From: Candidatus Uhrbacteria bacterium
GTDB lineage: Bacteria; Patescibacteriota; Patescibacteriia; 2-12-FULL-60-25
Assembly: GCA_903828685.1 (NCBI GenBank)
Contig: CAIKNB010000118.1
Coordinates: forward strand, 1 to 6,961
Length of the DNA: 6,961 nucleotides
Direction: 5' to 3'
A program made the position numbers and the translations under genes. Under the pieces are notes generated by a model. That model searched no databases. It was not told the origin of the DNA and was given only the letters and a program-made list of their open reading frames with translations. Shown here piece by piece: positions 5,027 to 6,961 of the stretch. The number at the start of each line of letters is the position of its first letter. Within the stretch, counting starts at the first letter, position 1.

Positions 5027-6961
5027 TCAGGTTTTGCCGCGCAACAGCCGCGCGGTTTGGTAAACATCGGCATATTCCTGGACCATGCGTTGGATGGAAA
5101 ATTCCTGCCTGATCCTGACGCTGGCTTTGGCGGCCACGGTCAACGCCGAACCGTAATCGTCCATGATGTTCTGCATCGCCTGAACCATGTCTAGCTGGTC
5201 GCCGGGCTTGAAGAATGCTGCTTCATCCTCCCCCATCACCTCCCGCATCTGCCGGATGTCGGAAAGCACCAGCGGCAAACCCGCAGCCGCCGCTTCCACC
5301 ACGGTCAAAGGCAGACCCTCCCAACGCGACGCCGAACAATAAATGTCGTAATTAGCCAGGCGTTCGTAGACATCGCTGCACTGTCCCAAAAATTCCACGC
5401 GCTCCGCGACGCCGAGTTCCTGTGCCAAACTGCGCAGCTCCGCTTCGAGTTCGCCCGTGCCTATTAGGCCCAAACGCCACGGCCGATTGATGATGAGCGC
5501 CGCAGCCTTGATGAGCGTGGCTTGGTCTTTTTGCGCAGTCAGCCGGCCCACCGACACCAGGCGGAATTCGCCGTGCGGCAGCTCCGGAGCGCGCGGCCGG
5601 ATGTTCAGCATGTCCACGCCGTTCTTGACCACCGTGACTTTGCCGCCGCGGATATGCTCCTGCAGCACCATGTAATCGCGCGCCGTTTCCGAAACCGCAA
5701 TAAAAGCATCAGTCGAATACCCCAACACGCGCTTGATCGATTTTTTGAACGCGCTGTCCTGAAGATTGACGTTATGTTCGGTCGAAACGATGAGCGGCAC
5801 GCGCGCGCACCAGGCCGCGAGCCGACCCCACAAATCTGCGCCGAACAGGTGCGTATGCACGATATCCGGACGGCGCTGCCTGAAGAGTTTGTATAAACGG
5901 AAAACGGAAACGACATTAAACGGACCGCTGCGCTCGTGTATTTCGTAGCGCACCTTGGCTTCACGTAGTTCGTCCTCGAGCGGACCGCCGCCGTAATTGG
6001 CGATGACTTCGGTGCGGTAACCCAACGCAGGTTGCCGCTTGGCCAGTTCCACCACCAGCCGTTCGGCGCCGCCTGAAAACAAAGTAGGCACCACGTGGAT
6101 GACCAGCGGGTGCTCTTTTTTGCGCAGCGGCAACAGCAGCCGGTTGAACAATTCCGCATACTGCGCGGCCATGCGTTCGGCCGAATACGCCTGGCGCAAA
6201 CGGGCCTTGGCTTTTTGCGCGCGGCTCACTGCGCTTTCCGGATCATCCAGCATCCCACGCAATGCCGCAGCCCACGCCGGCACGTCGCCGGCTCGCACAA
6301 ATTTTGCCTCGTCATCCTCCATCAATTCATGCAGCACGGGCAGATCAGACAAGATAGCCGGCACGCCCGCGACCCCGGCTTCGAGTACGGCCAAGCCCAT
6401 GCCTTCCCAGCGCGACGGAAAACAGAAGATATCAGCCTGCGCCAAAAGCTCGGACGCGTCCGAACGATAGCCCAAAAATTCCACGCGCGATTCCAAGCCC
6501 AAACGCTGCGCCAGAGCCTTGAGTTCGCGCTCCAGCTCGCCCGCGCCCGCGACCTGCAAACGCCACTCGTTCTTGACCAAAGCCAACGCCTTGAGCAGCG
6601 TGGCCAAATCTTTTTGACGCGTGAGTCGGCTCAAAGTCAAGATGCGTGGCACGTCGCGGAAATGGCGCGCCGGACGCTCCAGGACTCGCGCCATGTCGAT
6701 GCCGTTGGGGATGAGCGTGATCCTTCCTGATTTGACGCCTTGGTCCGCGACCATGTGCGCGTGTACAGTCTGGGAAATCGCGACCCATGCGGTGCCGCAT
6801 AAGTTGCTTAGGCGCTGAAGGCAGCGTCGGATGCGGCCATAATCCTCGTTGACATTGTGTTCCGTGGATATGACGACCGGCACGCGGGCCAGACGCGCAG
6901 CCAAGCGCGCGTAGATATCCGAAGCCAGCAGATGCGTATGCACGATCTGCGGCCGCTCGCG
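5027..6961 (-). CDS. Tandem fusion of two GT4-family glycosyltransferases (5' partial)
   Basis: The frame is open from the right edge to a TGA at 5027-5029 (644 visible residues). The first possible start codon, a GTG at 6943, is not the real start: it is the Val of a conserved PQIVHTHL strand and the frame continues to position 6961, so about 75-80 N-terminal residues of the first unit are missing. Two similar GT4 units follow each other. Unit 1 (visible residues ~1-280) has HTHL, STEHNVN, NGIDM, LSRLTRQKD and EX7E at Glu186/Glu194. Unit 2 (~282-644) opens with a canonical N-terminus, VIHVVPTLFSGGAERLV, and has HTHL, STEHNVN, NGVDM, VGRLTAQKD and EX7E at Glu548/Glu556. Both therefore look catalytically intact. 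No transmembrane segment is visible. The enzyme could add two successive sugars, probably in the same polysaccharide as the next gene. Separate genes joined by a frameshift error at the junction cannot be excluded. Confidence 0.92.
   Translation of the reverse strand, partial: RERPQIVHTHLLASDIYARLAARLARVPVVISTEHNVNEDYGRIRRCLQRLSNLCGTAWVAISQTVHAHMVADQGVKSGRITLIPNGIDMARVLERPARHFRDVPRILTLSRLTRQKDLATLLKALALVKNEWRLQVAGAGELERELKALAQRLGLESRVEFLGYRSDASELLAQADIFCFPSRWEGMGLAVLEAGVAGVPAILSDLPVLHELMEDDEAKFVRAGDVPAWAAALRGMLDDPESAVSRAQKAKARLRQAYSAERMAAQYAELFNRLLLPLRKKEHPLVIHVVPTLFSGGAERLVVELAKRQPALGYRTEVIANYGGGPLEDELREAKVRYEIHERSGPFNVVSVFRLYKLFRQRRPDIVHTHLFGADLWGRLAAWCARVPLIVSTEHNVNLQDSAFKKSIKRVLGYSTDAFIAVSETARDYMVLQEHIRGGKVTVVKNGVDMLNIRPRAPELPHGEFRLVSVGRLTAQKDQATLIKAAALIINRPWRLGLIGTGELEAELRSLAQELGVAERVEFLGQCSDVYERLANYDIYCSASRWEGLPLTVVEAAAAGLPLVLSDIRQMREVMGEDEAAFFKPGDQLDMVQAMQNIMDDYGSALTVAAKASVRIRQEFSIQRMVQEYADVYQTARLLRGKT
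5030..6118 (-). repeat. Second GT4 unit of the tandem glycosyltransferase
   Basis: This in-frame unit starts near the KKEHPLVIHVVP junction and contains a complete GT-B protein: an acceptor domain with GGAERLV and RRPDIVHTHL, and a donor domain with VGRLTAQKDQATL and EX7E in WEGLPLTVVEA. It aligns without difficulty to the upstream unit (6119-6961), sharing IVHTHL, RVP, STEHNVN, LT-QKD-ATL, GELE-EL, RVEFLG and SRWEG, which points to an internal duplication. Short exact DNA matches also survive, for example 17 bp at 5385-5401 and 6471-6487. Confidence 0.85.

Larger units (their letters stand above)
67..6961 (-). other. Probable polycistronic unit: surface glycan synthesis and processing
   Basis: Four genes lie head to tail on the minus strand with gaps of 6, 34 and 9 bp and no convincing promoter or terminator between them. 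Products go from cytosolic glycosyltransferases to a secreted hydrolase-like protein and a membrane-anchored extracellular protein. This order fits one transcript serving synthesis and then outside handling of a surface polysaccharide. The unit ends where it meets the convergent plus-strand gene; its beginning lies beyond the right edge. Confidence 0.7.

Noticed and set aside
6095..6730. A 211-codon open frame on the plus strand inside the glycosyltransferase fusion
   Set aside because: It lies opposite clear GT4 motifs and shows only shadow-like Arg/Gln-rich composition.
6941..6943. GTG as the start codon of the tandem glycosyltransferase
   Set aside because: The codon is the Val of the conserved IVHTHL strand. 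The frame stays open to the window edge and the first unit would lack its N-terminal half-domain start.

Overview
The window looks like one bacterial cell-surface polysaccharide operon, read entirely on the minus strand, plus the last 24 codons of a convergent plus-strand gene at the left edge. Read in the direction of transcription (right to left) it holds: a tandem fusion of two GT4-type glycosyltransferases whose N-terminus lies beyond the right edge; a single GT4-type glycosyltransferase; a secreted protein with a putative glycoside-hydrolase barrel followed by five FG-GAP/VCBS-like repeats; and a protein with one N-terminal membrane anchor and a long beta-rich outer region. The gaps between them are 6, 34 and 9 bp, so a single transcript is very likely.

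The two glycosyltransferase genes would act at the cytoplasmic face, adding sugars from nucleotide-sugar donors to a lipid-linked or nascent glycan. The next two products are built for the outside: one has a cleavable signal peptide, the other a signal anchor. A secreted hydrolase encoded with glycosyltransferases recalls polymer-processing hydrolases of other exopolysaccharide loci. No polymerase, flippase or priming transferase is visible here, so the operon probably continues upstream, beyond position 6961.

The organism cannot be fixed from sequence alone. The moderately high GC, very compact spacing, absence of clear Shine-Dalgarno sequences, the FG-GAP-tailed hydrolase, and especially the C-terminal block of the anchored protein (a GDQLGVGPLPP motif followed by a YW motif, which I recall from surface proteins of Patescibacteria/CPR genomes) together suggest a Patescibacteria (Parcubacteria-like) genome. 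This is an inference from remembered family patterns.

No RNA genes, insertion sequences, CRISPR arrays or attachment sites were seen. There is no gene-free stretch longer than 34 bp. I see no strong evidence for a wholly new system. The points most worth a second look are the tandem glycosyltransferase fusion with an A6 run at its junction, the hydrolase/propeller protein inside a glycosyltransferase operon, and the anchored beta-rich protein.
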